Made by a program: the position numbers and the translations under genes. A stretch of 64,000 bases of DNA from Planctomycetota bacterium (GTDB lineage Bacteria; Planctomycetota; UBA8108; UBA1146), in contig JAAZXB010000003.1 of assembly GCA_014240375.1 (NCBI GenBank), positions 130,566-194,565 of the forward strand, read 5' to 3'. Below, in pieces: positions 17,967 to 27,746 of the stretch (its first letter is position 1; the number at the start of each line of letters is the position of its first letter). Under the pieces are notes generated by a model. The model had not been told where the DNA came from, searched no databases, and saw only the letters and a program-made list of their open reading frames with translations.

Positions 17967-19307
17967 TCACTCGGTCGCTGCTTTCTTCTTCCCGGTCATC
18001 GTACAGGCGATGATTCCGATCTCGTACAATAGGGTCAGTGGCCCCGCCATCAGCAGTTGAGTGACGACATCCGGAGGGGTCAGCATCGCTCCGATCAGAA
18101 CCGCGCCCAGAATTGCGTACTTTCGATACTTGCGAAACGATTCCACCTCGAGAATCCCGCTCCTGTTGAGAAAGATCATCACCAGTGGCAACTGGAATAC
18201 GATTCCCATGCCAAGAATCAGCGTGAAGACCAGGCTCAGATACTCTTTCAAGGTGAAGGTTGCCTGAAGCAATTCAGGATCGCCATATCCGCCCAAAAAG
18301 GAAAGGCCGATGGGTATCAGTACCAAGTAGGCAAAGGACACACCCGAGGCCAACAACAGGAATGCCACCGGCAAGAAGGGTCGAACAGCTTTTCGTTCTC
18401 GATCAAAGAGCCCTGCAGCGATGAATTTCCACATCTCGTAGGTGATCCAAGGTAGGGCAGCAACCATCCCCAGCATCAGGCTCAACTTGACATAGGAGAA
18501 GAACGCCTCGGAATAGGAGAGGAGAGCCAACGGCTTGGCTCGCTGACGCCATCCACTCAACTGAGCGGAGTCCTGCTCGATAACTATCGAAAGCCGCGCC
18601 ACTTGCTCCAGAGTAGCGGATGTCTGTGGATCGGGAACTCTTACAACAGATTTGACGACACCCTGCTGTGGATCTGCTGGTGGAGGATCCTGCACCGATC
18701 CGTCGGCACCTTTCGCAGACAGATGGCTCCACTGATTCCAGAGAATCGAATTTTCCTTCAACTGGTCGATGCAGTCTTGTACCGCAGCTTCCCCTCCCCA
18801 GGGCAAGTCACCAAGACTCAGTTGCAGTTGACCCGCAGCTTGCTGGAATCTCTCGGGCGTTGCACCCAGAACACGCATCGAGGAGCGCGCCGGATCCAGG
18901 GCGGCCAGTCGTTCCTCGATCAATCGGGCCATCCTGCCGACCACCGGGGAAGCTTCTTGAGAACTGCGGAATTGATCCCACCTCTCCCACCAGTCCTCAT
19001 CTTCTCGAGAGATCTTCAAGATCAAAGCCGCTTCGGCTGCTACGATCCCTGATAACTCTTCGGTCGCCTGGGAGATCTTCTCCTGCAGTTTCTGGATCTC
19101 CTGCCGAGCGGTGATCTGCGACATGGCGACCCGGTGTGGGCCGGTGATCAATTCCATCAGAGTGTCCTGGAAGAAGAAAGCGGAAATCCCGAAGATCAGG
19201 ATCACCATCAGCGTTCGGATCACCCTCGAACGCAGTTCCTCGAGATGATCCCCGAAGGACATCGTCTTCAGTTGATCCTCGGGATCCGCTTCGCTGTGCT
19301 CGACCAT
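17967..19307 (-). CDS. tatC: Sec-independent protein translocase TatC with a very large first periplasmic loop
   Basis: TatC is the receptor subunit for twin-arginine substrates in the inner membrane. The conserved start HLEELRSR precedes TM1 (about 30-50). The family signature resumes at YSEAFFSYVKLSLMLGMVAALPWITYEMWKFI (split here only for description) near residue 265, followed by the remaining helices and a short basic tail. Between TM1 and that point lie about 200 extra residues, partly coiled-coil and acidic, where typical TatC has only a few tens; total 446 residues against a usual 250 or so. ATG at 19307 follows GGAGGAG. No tatA/tatB is in the window. Confidence 0.92.
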   Translation of the reverse strand: MVEHSEADPEDQLKTMSFGDHLEELRSRVIRTLMVILIFGISAFFFQDTLMELITGPHRVAMSQITARQEIQKLQEKISQATEELSGIVAAEAALILKISREDEDWWERWDQFRSSQEASPVVGRMARLIEERLAALDPARSSMRVLGATPERFQQAAGQLQLSLGDLPWGGEAAVQDCIDQLKENSILWNQWSHLSAKGADGSVQDPPPADPQQGVVKSVVRVPDPQTSATLEQVARLSIVIEQDSAQLSGWRQRAKPLALLSYSEAFFSYVKLSLMLGMVAALPWITYEMWKFIAAGLFDRERKAVRPFLPVAFLLLASGVSFAYLVLIPIGLSFLGGYGDPELLQATFTLKEYLSLVFTLILGMGIVFQLPLVMIFLNRSGILEVESFRKYRKYAILGAVLIGAMLTPPDVVTQLLMAGPLTLLYEIGIIACTMTGKKKAATE

Positions 19308-19550
19308 CGCTTGCTCCTCCTGCAGGAATCACCAAGACTTCAGGCTCTCGATTGCAGTCGCTGTCTCGTGAACCGAATGACCTGGGACCCGCGTGCTATC
19401 GACCCAACGCTGCTCGGATCCATCTCCTGAAGATCGGTCACCGGAGGAATCAGGATGCCATGCCGACATACCCGCAGCAAACAAGAGTAAGGATCTGTAC
19501 CATCTCTGCCGGAGATCCCGTGGGCTCCTGGCCACAAAACGCCCGCGATG

Positions 19551-19585
19551 GAAAAACGGCGGCGAGGATGCCCACGCCGCCGTCC
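19551..19585 (-). terminator. Rho-independent terminator of the BRCT-like membrane gene
   Basis: A perfect 9-bp stem (ACGGCGGCG at 19575-19583 read on the minus strand with 19556-19564) with a 10-nt loop is followed by TTTTT. It lies about 25 bp past the stop at 19608. Confidence 0.85.
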
Positions 19586-19607
19586 TTCTGTTCTTGCAGA
19601 TTCGTCA

Positions 19608-20819
19608 CTAGAAATCGATGAATTCCAGCAACTCTTTCTCTCTCAAAATCGTCACACCGAGGTCCCGAGCAAGATTGTACTCCGGAGTATCCTCGTATCC
19701 CTTCACTGCCACCACGAAATCAGTATCGAGTGCGACCTTGGCGGAGATGGTGCCTCCGAACAACTGAATCTTACGTGTCATGTCCTCCATCGAATAGCGA
19801 CCATTGGTCGCAGTCGATCCGGCAAACACAAAGGAGGGGATGTTGTCGCTGTCGTAGAAAGGGCTCGTGATCATATCGCCTGCGGAGATGGGATTGAATC
19901 GATCAAGGTTCTCGACGATTGCCACCTCAGAGAAGTTCTCCTCGACACTCAAGACCTCGACCTTGCCCTTGCTGATGCGTTTGCCACCCTTTTGGTAGGT
20001 GAACACATCAAAGACCAGACCACGTCGCATCCGATCACGGGTCCCTGAACTGATCCATGCCTTGCCCAGTTCTTCTGAAACACGAATCACTTCGCCGTCA
20101 GGCTCGACCATCGCAAAGGTCTGCTCTCGCACGATTTCACGCTTGATCTCTTCGATGCGGTCATTGGAACGCTGGAGCAGGTTCTGCGAGATACTCAGAT
20201 CCCGCTGCAACTTGTAAACCACCGCACTGTGATCCTGTTCGAGACGCTCCACCTCTTCACGAAGGTTGCTGTTATCCTCGCGAGCGCGGGTCCGGCTCTG
20301 TTCCAGCTGAACCTGTAGATCGTTCGAGGAGGAGCGAAGTGTATCGATCTCCTCATTCAACTGGGATCCAAGATTACTCTTGGAACTCACCACTTCCTGG
20401 TACTCGTTATCCTTGGCCTCTGCTGCAGAACGCTGGCTCTGCAACTCGTTATGGAGGAAGCGGATCGTATCGATCGAATCGGAATAGATGTCAGCCATCG
20501 ATCCGTATTCTCTGACATTATTGGTCCCCCGCGCGGTGGCGATATCGCTGCCGGCCTTTTCGATCATCGTCTCGAACTCCGAGACCGGTACCGCATCCTC
20601 GTCGGAGCCGTGGATCAAAACGCGAAGTTGATTGACCTTGGTGGTCAATTCCGAAATCTTGTTTTTCTTGCTCTCCACCTCATTTTTCTCGGTGCTGAGT
20701 GCGACTTTGGTTTGATTGTGGTCACTCATCGTTTGGAACACTACGAAAAGGAGCACAAGTATGAAGATCAGTGAGACGATGAGAAAAGAGAGCTGAGCTC
20801 CCCCCTGGTTCCGGGCCAT
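19608..20819 (-). CDS. Membrane-anchored coiled-coil protein with C-terminal BRCT-like domain
   Basis: An N-terminal hydrophobic helix (about 8-30, LSFLIVSLIFILVLLFVVF) is followed by a long coiled coil (about 35-235). Next is a small beta-rich domain (about 240-310) with RDRMRRGLVFDVFTY and ISKGKVEVLSV. The last 75 residues read like a BRCT fold: SFVFAGSTA, TRKIQLFGG, TDFVVAV, ARDLGVTILREKELLEFI. BRCT domains usually sit in cytoplasmic DNA ligases, so one on a membrane protein is unusual. ATG at 20819 (MARNQGG) follows GGGAGGA; the frame to 20843 contains that ribosome site. It is divergent from polA. Confidence 0.75.
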   Translation of the reverse strand: MARNQGGAQLSFLIVSLIFILVLLFVVFQTMSDHNQTKVALSTEKNEVESKKNKISELTTKVNQLRVLIHGSDEDAVPVSEFETMIEKAGSDIATARGTNNVREYGSMADIYSDSIDTIRFLHNELQSQRSAAEAKDNEYQEVVSSKSNLGSQLNEEIDTLRSSSNDLQVQLEQSRTRAREDNSNLREEVERLEQDHSAVVYKLQRDLSISQNLLQRSNDRIEEIKREIVREQTFAMVEPDGEVIRVSEELGKAWISSGTRDRMRRGLVFDVFTYQKGGKRISKGKVEVLSVEENFSEVAIVENLDRFNPISAGDMITSPFYDSDNIPSFVFAGSTATNGRYSMEDMTRKIQLFGGTISAKVALDTDFVVAVKGYEDTPEYNLARDLGVTILREKELLEFIDF

Positions 20820-21301
20820 CGGGTTCCTCCCTGCAGGTTTCACAGTAATTGCGAAACCTGGCCACTATCGCCGATCCAGACCTGAGCATGAAATGCCAGG
20901 GTCCTTCAACGACTCGGTTAAGGTTCATTTCCTTCCGGGTCCCTGTCTACACCACCGATGGGCCCACCAGGCCAGAATCAGAGGTGCAGAAGAACCAAGC
21001 CACGAAGAGGGATACCGACTGCGCCGGACACCACCCCGTAACCGATCCGTCCCCGGGACCGGAAGCGGTGATCCTACGACGAGGGTGCCAGCCCGTCAAG
21101 CAGCCCAGAAATCAACGGATGGACATCCGGAGGCGCCTGAGATCGGTTTTTTGGCGGGCCTGGAGCGTTTCCGACCGTACACTCCCCCAGATGCCCTGTC
21201 GCCCAGATGCCCTGTCGCCCAGATGCCCTGTCGCCACGGATGTTCCGAATCACGGGTGTGCGGTGGGCCTTGAGGCCCCTCAGCCACCGGAAAGCGATGT
21301 C
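20820..21301. other. Divergent intergenic region between the BRCT-like membrane gene and polA
   Basis: About 480 bp. It should contain both promoters but I cannot assign consensus boxes. A 16-bp array lies at 21188-21235. The polA frame stays open upstream to 20849, but the first 151 codons have no similarity to DNA polymerase I, include the repeat array, and lie outside the normal protein length, so I treat them as non-coding. Confidence 0.6.
21188..21235. repeat. 16-bp tandem repeat, three perfect units
   Basis: cagatgccctgtcgcc repeats exactly at 21188, 21204 and 21220. The array is about 65 bp upstream of the chosen polA start. If polA began further upstream the array would shift frame every unit (16 is not a multiple of 3), which argues against coding. 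Confidence 0.95.
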
Positions 21302-24103
21302 TTGTCCCAAAACCTGTTCCTGATCGATGGACGCTACCAGATCTACCGCGGCCACTATGGCATGAGACCTCTGACCGATAGCCGTGGTATGCAGGTTCAA
21401 GCGATCTATTCGATGGCAGACCTGCTGCTGAGATTGTGCCGCGACCAGCAAGTCGAACTGTGGGCGGTGGCGATGGAATGCGATGGCCCGACGTTTCGCC
21501 ACAACATGTACCCGCAGTACAAGGCGAATCGAGATGCGATGCCAGAGGAGTTGAGACTCCAGTTGCCCTGGATCGACCGCATGCTCGAGGCTTTTCGGGT
21601 TCCGATCCTACAAGTCGATGATCACGAGGCGGATGATTGCATCGCCACGATGGCCACCCGCGCAGCGATGGAGCAGATCGAGGTCAGGCTACTGACGCGA
21701 GACAAGGATCTGGAGCAGGTGATTTCTGAGCGGGTCAAGTTTCTCGATGAACGAAGCGGTGATCTGTACGGTCCCGAAGAATTATTCGAGAAGAAGGGCA
21801 TTCGTCCCGATCAGGTGATCGCATATCAGTCGTTGGTCGGCGACTCATCCGACAACATTCCAGGAGTGGCGGGCATCGGCCCCAAGACTGCGGTCAAGGT
21901 ACTGGCGGTGACCGATGACCCGGAATCCTTGCTCGAAGATCCGGTCCCCGAAGGGATCCCTGCTGCGGCGTTGAAGAAGATTCGAGCTTGCCCCGATCAG
22001 TTGAAACTCTCGAAAGAACTGGTGACGCTATCCATCGATGCACCCATCGACACTGCGCCGACCGAGCTGCAACGGATCTCTCCGGATCGTGATCGGCTGG
22101 CGGAATTGTTCAGGGAACTGAACTTCAGTCGTTTCCTCAAGATGATCGATCAACCCGTGGAGAAGCAGGCGAGCCTGTTCAGCGGATTTGGAGATCCCTC
22201 AGCTTCCGCAGGGTCCTCTCCCTCGATCACCACCAATCCCCCCCCCACCCTGGTCAAGACTCCCCAAGAGCCGGTCGATTACCAGCTGGTGACGACCCTC
22301 GATCAGTTACAGCAGGTGGTGACACGTTGCCGTGATGCGGGTCGCTTTGCCTTCGATACCGAAACCAGTTCCCTCGACACGATCCGCTGCACGGTGGTCG
22401 GCTGCAGCATTGCCGTCGAAGCGAAGGAGGCGTGGTACATTCCCTTCTCCTCTCCAGCCGGTGACGGTGCCGTGATGAACGGTCCCATTCCGCTGGCACA
22501 GTTGCTCGAGCAGCTCTCCCCGCTGCTGGAAGATGAGGGCGTAGGGAAAATCGGTCAGAACATCAAATTCGATGCTCAGGTGATGAGGAATCTGGGAGTT
22601 CATCTGGCTGGAATCTGCGGCGATCCGATGATCTCCGCCTACCTGATCAATCCTCTTCGTGGACGCTACGGCCTCGATGGCCTGGTCGGAGAACGCCTCG
22701 GTCACACCATGATTCCCATCCGGGAACTCATCGGAGAGGCCGGATCCGAAACTTCGATGGACCAGATCGAGCCAGAAAAGATCTCTGACTATGCTGCTGA
22801 AGATGCGGATTGGACCTTACGCCTGCACCAGGACCTGGACCAAGAAATCACGGAGTTGCAACTTCGACAGGTACTCGAGGAGGTCGAACTACCACTGGTC
22901 GAGGTACTGGTCTCGATGGAGCGTGAGGGGATCTCACTCGATCTGGATCAGTTGAAGAAACAGGAACTGATCCTCTCCAGCGAGATGGAGCAGATCGAAC
23001 AACAGATCCACGAAGATGCGGGAGAGTCGTTCAACATCGCCAGCCCCAAACAGCTACAAAAGGTCCTGTTCGAGGACCTCGGGCTCCCCACCAAGGGTCT
23101 CCCCAAAACCAAGACCGGAATCAGCGTCAAGGCGGAGACCCTCGAAGAGCTGGCGATTCGGCACCCCGAGCACACTCTACCTGCGGCGATCTTGCGCTAT
23201 CGTAGCCTGGCTAAATTGCTGTCCACCTATGTCCTCGCCTTGCCTCAGCACCAGCATCCGGAGACCGGTAGGATCCACACCGAATTTCGGCAGACGGTGA
23301 CCACCACCGGCAGGCTCTCCTCGAACCGCCCCAATCTGCAAAACATCCCGATCCGCAGCGAGGAAGGGCGGCAAATTCGCCGCGCATTCATCCCCAACCG
23401 CCCCGGCTGCATCTTCGTCTCGGCAGACTACTCACAGGTCGAGCTTCGCCTCCTCGCCCACCTCACCGCCGACGAAGGGCTACTCCATGCTCTTCACTCG
23501 GGAGTCGATATTCACGCCTCGGTGGCAGCGCGAATCCACGGCAAGAGCATTGAAGAAGTCGATCGCGACGAGCGTGCGGCAGCGAAGGCAGTCAACTTTG
23601 GCCTGATGTACGGCATGGGAGCCTTTGGGCTCGCTCGAGATATCGGTGGGACGGTGGCGGAAGCCAAGGAATTCATCGAGAACTACTTCAGTCAGTTTCC
23701 TGCCGTCCGAGACTGGATGGATGCGACCAAGCGTCATGCCTACGAGCACGGAGAGGTCCGCACTGTCACCGGACGCCGGCGCCCGATACCGGAGATCCGT
23801 TCCCGCCTCGCTCGAGAAAAAGCGCAGGGAGAACGCTATGCCATCAACAGTCTGGTACAGGGTTCGGCCGCAGACCTGATCAAGTTGGCGATGATCGAGG
23901 TACACAAGCAAGCGCTAGCGAGAGGACACGAGGCAAGAATCTTACTCCAGATCCACGACGAGTTGTTACTCGAGGTTCCCGAGGCACTGGCGGATGATTG
24001 TCGTGATTGGCTGAAATCCAGCATGGAGGGGGTGATGGAGATTTCGGTTCCCCTCGAGGTCCAGATCAGTAGCGGCAAGGACTGGTATGAAGCCTCCAAA
24101 TAA
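21302..24103 (+). CDS. polA: DNA polymerase I
   Basis: Three domains are intact. The 5' nuclease begins NLFLIDGRYQIYRGHYG (from residue 4) and contains GDSSDNIPGVAGIGPKTA. The 3'-5' exonuclease keeps its acidic residues (FAFDTETSSLD near 350, QNIKFDAQ, YAAEDADWTL), so proofreading is likely active, unlike Taq. The polymerase has motif A DYSQVELRLLAHL, the O-helix AKAVNFGLMYGMGAF and motif C QIHDELLLE. TTG at 21302 (LSQNLFLIDG) with GGAAAG eight bases upstream gives 933 residues, the usual size; the exact start is uncertain. coaE overlaps its 3' end by 17 bp. Confidence 0.95.
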   Translation: MSQNLFLIDGRYQIYRGHYGMRPLTDSRGMQVQAIYSMADLLLRLCRDQQVELWAVAMECDGPTFRHNMYPQYKANRDAMPEELRLQLPWIDRMLEAFRVPILQVDDHEADDCIATMATRAAMEQIEVRLLTRDKDLEQVISERVKFLDERSGDLYGPEELFEKKGIRPDQVIAYQSLVGDSSDNIPGVAGIGPKTAVKVLAVTDDPESLLEDPVPEGIPAAALKKIRACPDQLKLSKELVTLSIDAPIDTAPTELQRISPDRDRLAELFRELNFSRFLKMIDQPVEKQASLFSGFGDPSASAGSSPSITTNPPPTLVKTPQEPVDYQLVTTLDQLQQVVTRCRDAGRFAFDTETSSLDTIRCTVVGCSIAVEAKEAWYIPFSSPAGDGAVMNGPIPLAQLLEQLSPLLEDEGVGKIGQNIKFDAQVMRNLGVHLAGICGDPMISAYLINPLRGRYGLDGLVGERLGHTMIPIRELIGEAGSETSMDQIEPEKISDYAAEDADWTLRLHQDLDQEITELQLRQVLEEVELPLVEVLVSMEREGISLDLDQLKKQELILSSEMEQIEQQIHEDAGESFNIASPKQLQKVLFEDLGLPTKGLPKTKTGISVKAETLEELAIRHPEHTLPAAILRYRSLAKLLSTYVLALPQHQHPETGRIHTEFRQTVTTTGRLSSNRPNLQNIPIRSEEGRQIRRAFIPNRPGCIFVSADYSQVELRLLAHLTADEGLLHALHSGVDIHASVAARIHGKSIEEVDRDERAAAKAVNFGLMYGMGAFGLARDIGGTVAEAKEFIENYFSQFPAVRDWMDATKRHAYEHGEVRTVTGRRRPIPEIRSRLAREKAQGERYAINSLVQGSAADLIKLAMIEVHKQALARGHEARILLQIHDELLLEVPEALADDCRDWLKSSMEGVMEISVPLEVQISSGKDWYEASK

Positions 24104-24785
24104 CCATTCCAATCAGCGGGATCCTGCGGTTGCAGCCCCATGGACCGTTGCCGTCACCGGTGGAATCGGATCTGGAAAGAGCACCGTGGCGAGGATCTTC
24201 GAAGGTTTCGGAGCTCACAGAATCGACGCCGATCAGATCGCCCAGCAGCAACTGGAGCTTCCGGAGGTCATCCCCCAGGTGGCGCAGGCGCTCGGTTCAC
24301 AAGTGGTCTCGGCGGATGGAAAGCTCGATCGTGCGGCCATCTCACGAGTGGTTTTCTCCGATCCAGGCTCCTTGAAACTGCTGGAGAGCATCATCCACCC
24401 CAGGGTACGGAAACAGATCGAGGTAACACTTGCGAAAATAGCCCGGATGGGGTTCGATGAGGCCAGTCCGCTCCCTGAAGGGCGGCCTTTGATCCTCCTG
24501 GATATCCCACTGCTCGAAAGTTCCCCCCTCAAACAGAATGTTGACCGGGTGCTCTTCGTGGCGGCTCCAGCCCAACAGCGAGAGAAGCGAGTCCAGGAAT
24601 CAAGAGGTTGGTCAGCAGGAGAGAGAGATTCGAGAGAAGCCTCCCAGGCGCCCCTTGCGGACAAAGAGGCGGCTGCGGACGCAACGATCTTCAATGCGGA
24701 CAAGGTGTCCACCGAGGAGATCAAAAAACAATGCCAGGAATTCCTCGACCAGTGGATCGTCCACTGTCGCGGGGAGCAGGAATGA
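24087..24785 (+). CDS. coaE: Dephospho-CoA kinase
   Basis: It catalyses the last step of coenzyme A synthesis, ATP-dependent phosphorylation of the 3'-hydroxyl of dephospho-CoA. The P-loop is TGGIGSGKS (residues 24-32). IDADQIAQQ and the lid/core region (HPRVRKQI, LLDIPLLESS, DRVLFVAAPAQQREKRV) are family features. 232 residues is slightly longer than usual because of a 16-residue N-terminal leader. ATG at 24087 lies inside polA with AAGGA upstream, suggesting translational coupling. rho follows 21 bp later. Confidence 0.93.
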   Translation: MKPPNNHSNQRDPAVAAPWTVAVTGGIGSGKSTVARIFEGFGAHRIDADQIAQQQLELPEVIPQVAQALGSQVVSADGKLDRAAISRVVFSDPGSLKLLESIIHPRVRKQIEVTLAKIARMGFDEASPLPEGRPLILLDIPLLESSPLKQNVDRVLFVAAPAQQREKRVQESRGWSAGERDSREASQAPLADKEAAADATIFNADKVSTEEIKKQCQEFLDQWIVHCRGEQE

Positions 24786-24806
24786 GAAGACCGAGGTGAA
24801 TTTCTG

Positions 24807-26315
24807 ATGACTCCACGACCAGCCAAATCATCCGGAGATGAGCCTTCCGGAGAACGCGGATCCAGATCCAGATCTGGATCCTCTCGCTCGAAGAAGATCA
24901 GCCGCAGACCTACCAAAACCAGTGGATCTACCGGGCGCAAGAAACGAACCACCCGCAAGCCTCCTCCACCACCAGCACCAAAGCTCGAGGGCCTGCCGAT
25001 GGATGTAGAGGACCTCGACGAGATTCCTGTTCCCATCTCAGGCCACATGCCAGAGTTGCACCTCTCCGAGATGCACAAGATGACGATGGCAGAGTTACAA
25101 CAGATGGCTCGAGATGACGGATTCGAAGAGATCGCCGGCAAGAAGAAGCAGGATCTCATCTTCGAGATCCTCAAGATGCGCGCGCAGGCGGCAGGAGTGA
25201 TGTACGGCGAGGGAGTTCTTGAAGTCTTGCCCGACGGATTCGGGTTCCTTCGCTCCCCTCGTTACTCTTACTTCCCTTGTGCCGACGACATCTACGTCTC
25301 CCCCTCACAGATCCGGCGTTTTGGACTGGTCACCGGCACCGTCATCCAGGGACAGGTACGCCCCCCCAAGGAAGGTGAACGGTACTTTGCCCTGCTCCAG
25401 GTCGATGCCATCAACTACGAGGATACGGAAAAGGTCCACGCGAAGGTCGTGTTCGATGACCTCACCCCGCTCTATCCCGATGATCGCCTCCTGATGGAGA
25501 CCGATACCGATGTCATCGAGACCCGAATCATCGATCTGGTGACCCCGATCGGTAAGGGACAGCGCGGCCTGATCGTGGCTCCTCCCAGGACCGGTAAGAC
25601 CGTCATCCTGCAGTTGATCGCCAATGCCATCGCAACCAATCATCCGGATGTGGATCTGATGGTGTTGCTGATCGACGAACGCCCCGAAGAAGTGACTGAC
25701 ATGGAGCGGAATGTCCGTGGAGAGGTGATTTCCTCCACTTTCGACGAACCTTCCAGTCGTCATGTTCAGGTGGCAGAGATGGTCATCGAGAAGGCGCGGC
25801 GACTGGTTGAGTATGGCCGTGATGTGGTGATCTTGCTCGATTCGATCACTCGTCTGGGCCGGGCCTACAACAATGAAGCTCCCCACTCTGGCAGGATCCT
25901 CTCCGGTGGAGTCGACGCCGGCGCACTGCAACGACCAAAGCGCTTCTTCGGTGCGGCCCGTAACATCGAAGAAGGTGGCAGCCTGACAATCCTTGCCACG
26001 GCGTTGATCGATACAGGGTCCCGGATGGACGAGGTGATCTTCGAGGAGTTCAAGGGAACCGGAAACATGGAACTCCACCTTGACCGACGCCTGGCAGACA
26101 AGAGAGTGTGGCCCGCCATCGACATCAATCGATCAGGCACCCGTAAAGAAGAACTGCTGATGAGTGCCGAGGAGATCAAGAGGTTATGGATTCTCCGCAA
26201 GGTCCTCAATGACATGAACCCTGTTGATTCGATGGAGATGCTGAAGGCAAAACTGAAGCAGACCCCATCCAATGTGGAATTCTTGCTGGCACTCAACACC
26301 GAACGGCAAGATTGA
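24807..26315 (+). CDS. rho: Transcription termination factor Rho
   Basis: Rho is a hexameric RNA-dependent ATPase. Residues 1-60 are a basic Ser/Arg/Lys/Pro-rich extension absent from the shortest Rho proteins. Then come the Rho N-terminal helices ([15 protein letters not shown]), the cold-shock-like RNA-binding fold ([34 protein letters not shown]), Walker A PPRTGKT near residue 258, [13 protein letters not shown], and the Q/R-loop end ([13 protein letters not shown]). ATG at 24807 follows GAGGTG. A 16-bp palindrome, GATCCAGATCTGGATC, lies in the extension. It is the last gene of polA-coaE-rho. Confidence 0.97.
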   Translation: MTPRPAKSSGDEPSGERGSRSRSGSSRSKKISRRPTKTSGSTGRKKRTTRKPPPPPAPKLEGLPMDVEDLDEIPVPISGHMPELHLSEMHKMTMAELQQMARDDGFEEIAGKKKQDLIFEILKMRAQAAGVMYGEGVLEVLPDGFGFLRSPRYSYFPCADDIYVSPSQIRRFGLVTGTVIQGQVRPPKEGERYFALLQVDAINYEDTEKVHAKVVFDDLTPLYPDDRLLMETDTDVIETRIIDLVTPIGKGQRGLIVAPPRTGKTVILQLIANAIATNHPDVDLMVLLIDERPEEVTDMERNVRGEVISSTFDEPSSRHVQVAEMVIEKARRLVEYGRDVVILLDSITRLGRAYNNEAPHSGRILSGGVDAGALQRPKRFFGAARNIEEGGSLTILATALIDTGSRMDEVIFEEFKGTGNMELHLDRRLADKRVWPAIDINRSGTRKEELLMSAEEIKRLWILRKVLNDMNPVDSMEMLKAKLKQTPSNVEFLLALNTERQD

Positions 26316-26410
26316 TCGGTCGCCCACAGCACATGTCGCCCTCGCACATGTCGTCAATTCCAGTGACGTTGTAAAACAGGTTTCCCCTCGAGGGACGCCC
26401 CACTGCGACG

Positions 26411-26458
26411 ATCAAAAAATGGGCCGCTGCGAATCCGCAGCGGCCCATTTTCTTTTTC
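26411..26458. terminator. Strong bidirectional terminator between rho and the pseudopilin operon
   Basis: A perfect 16-bp stem (26416-26431 with 26436-26451) around a four-base AATC loop is followed by CTTTTT on the plus strand and TTTTTT on the minus strand. It serves both convergent transcription units. Confidence 0.95.
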
Positions 26459-26501
26459 ATTGACTCCGATCGATGCTCGGAGATGACTCTCCAGGATCAG
26501 C

Positions 26502-27746
26502 CTAACCGTTAGTTCGAACCACCATCGTCAGAGTCCTGGGTTCTGTCTGCTTCTCATTGAGAACTCGAACTGAAATCCTGAAAGCGGGCGGAACATATGC
26601 CGCCCGATAGCGCAATCCTCCCGGATCCTGACTCCACTTGCTGGATGGAATCGCTTCCTTGAGGAAGATCCGTCCATCCTGGTTGTAGAGCATCGTGAAT
26701 TCTTTGGACGGAAAAGTACTTCCACCATCGGTCCAGATGTACATCTTGTCACCTGGACGCAATTGAGAGAACTTCATTTTTGTTCTGGAGTAGTTGAACT
26801 GCACGGGAATGTTCTCTCCCGTGGTCAGATTCCTGATCCCTGCACGAGCATTGGTCCGCGAAGTCGAGAGGAACCCTCCATAGAGAAATCGCTTGGCCAG
26901 GGTTCCATTCCTCGATCGAAGACTACTATCCTCCGAGATCACCAGTTCAGGAGTGAGTTCAACCGAAGGGCTCATGAAGCCACCAGGCTTGTTATCGAAC
27001 TGATTATCGTAGAAGTACTCGATTCTCAGATCGGTCACATTGGAGCACAGTTCGACGATTTTCTTCCGCACTCGAACCTCTGTTGAACGATAGTTATTCA
27101 ATCCCAGGTCGATGTAGCGGATCGACTTCAGAAGCACCAGCGATCGACTGTCGGAGAAGCTGAGTTCATCATCCGCTGGTATTTTGCCGTCATTCCTCTC
27201 CAGTTCCAGTGCTCTTGGATCCGCAAGGAAGTACTCGACATTGGCCATCCGGATCGAGCCATCGACCTCGACCGGGGCTTTGAAGTAGATGGAGTCGTTC
27301 CAGTGCTCCACTGGTTCGTCCGGCCTCGCCTCGTCCAGATTGTACTTTCGTTCAAACAGGGTCGCTGCTTCGTCGTACTTTCTGGGGGTTCCACCCTGGA
27401 GATTCGGACCCACGTCCTGGTCCTTGAGTTCTTCTCCCTCGTCCCAGTATCCGTCCGAGCGTCCTTGATCCTGATAGAACTCGAGCGATGCGGTCGGCAC
27501 CATCTTCGACAGGTTTTCGTTGATATCGTCCAGTGCGTAGCGGAACTTCTGGTACGTCTCCACTGTGGTGATGGTGGAGTCATAGATCCGCTGTGAGTCC
27601 GTGCCCACCTGGGAGATAATCAGCGAGATGATCGCAGCCAAGGTCAAGGCAACGAGCAGTTCGAGGAGGGTGAAGCCTGTGTCCTTGCGGACCGGCTGTG
27701 GCTCATCGATGGACAAGGATCTGAGTCTCGTAAATCGGATCCGCAC
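26502..27746 (-). CDS. Pseudopilin, GspJ-like (prepilin-type N-terminus)
   Basis: A leader of about 23 residues ends at the prepilin peptidase site G|FTLLELLVAL, with Glu5 of the mature protein and a hydrophobic helix. At 414 residues it is about twice a normal GspJ; the C-terminal part is unfamiliar. It is the last of five pseudopilin genes, so by position and length it matches GspJ or a GspK-like tip protein. GTG at 27746 follows GGGAGGG and overlaps the preceding gene by 44 bp. Such proteins form the inner-membrane pseudopilus of type II secretion. Confidence 0.8.
   Translation of the reverse strand: MRIRFTRLRSLSIDEPQPVRKDTGFTLLELLVALTLAAIISLIISQVGTDSQRIYDSTITTVETYQKFRYALDDINENLSKMVPTASLEFYQDQGRSDGYWDEGEELKDQDVGPNLQGGTPRKYDEAATLFERKYNLDEARPDEPVEHWNDSIYFKAPVEVDGSIRMANVEYFLADPRALELERNDGKIPADDELSFSDSRSLVLLKSIRYIDLGLNNYRSTEVRVRKKIVELCSNVTDLRIEYFYDNQFDNKPGGFMSPSVELTPELVISEDSSLRSRNGTLAKRFLYGGFLSTSRTNARAGIRNLTTGENIPVQFNYSRTKMKFSQLRPGDKMYIWTDGGSTFPSKEFTMLYNQDGRIFLKEAIPSSKWSQDPGGLRYRAAYVPPAFRISVRVLNEKQTEPRTLTMVVRTNG

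Noticed and set aside
20849-21301. N-terminal extension of DNA polymerase I
   Set aside because: The 151 extra residues match no polymerase region and include translations of the 16-bp repeat array; the usual length is reached from 21302.
24858-24885. Palindrome GATCCAGATCTGGATC within rho, considered as a regulatory site
   Set aside because: It lies in a low-complexity Ser/Arg coding stretch and can be explained by codon repetition.
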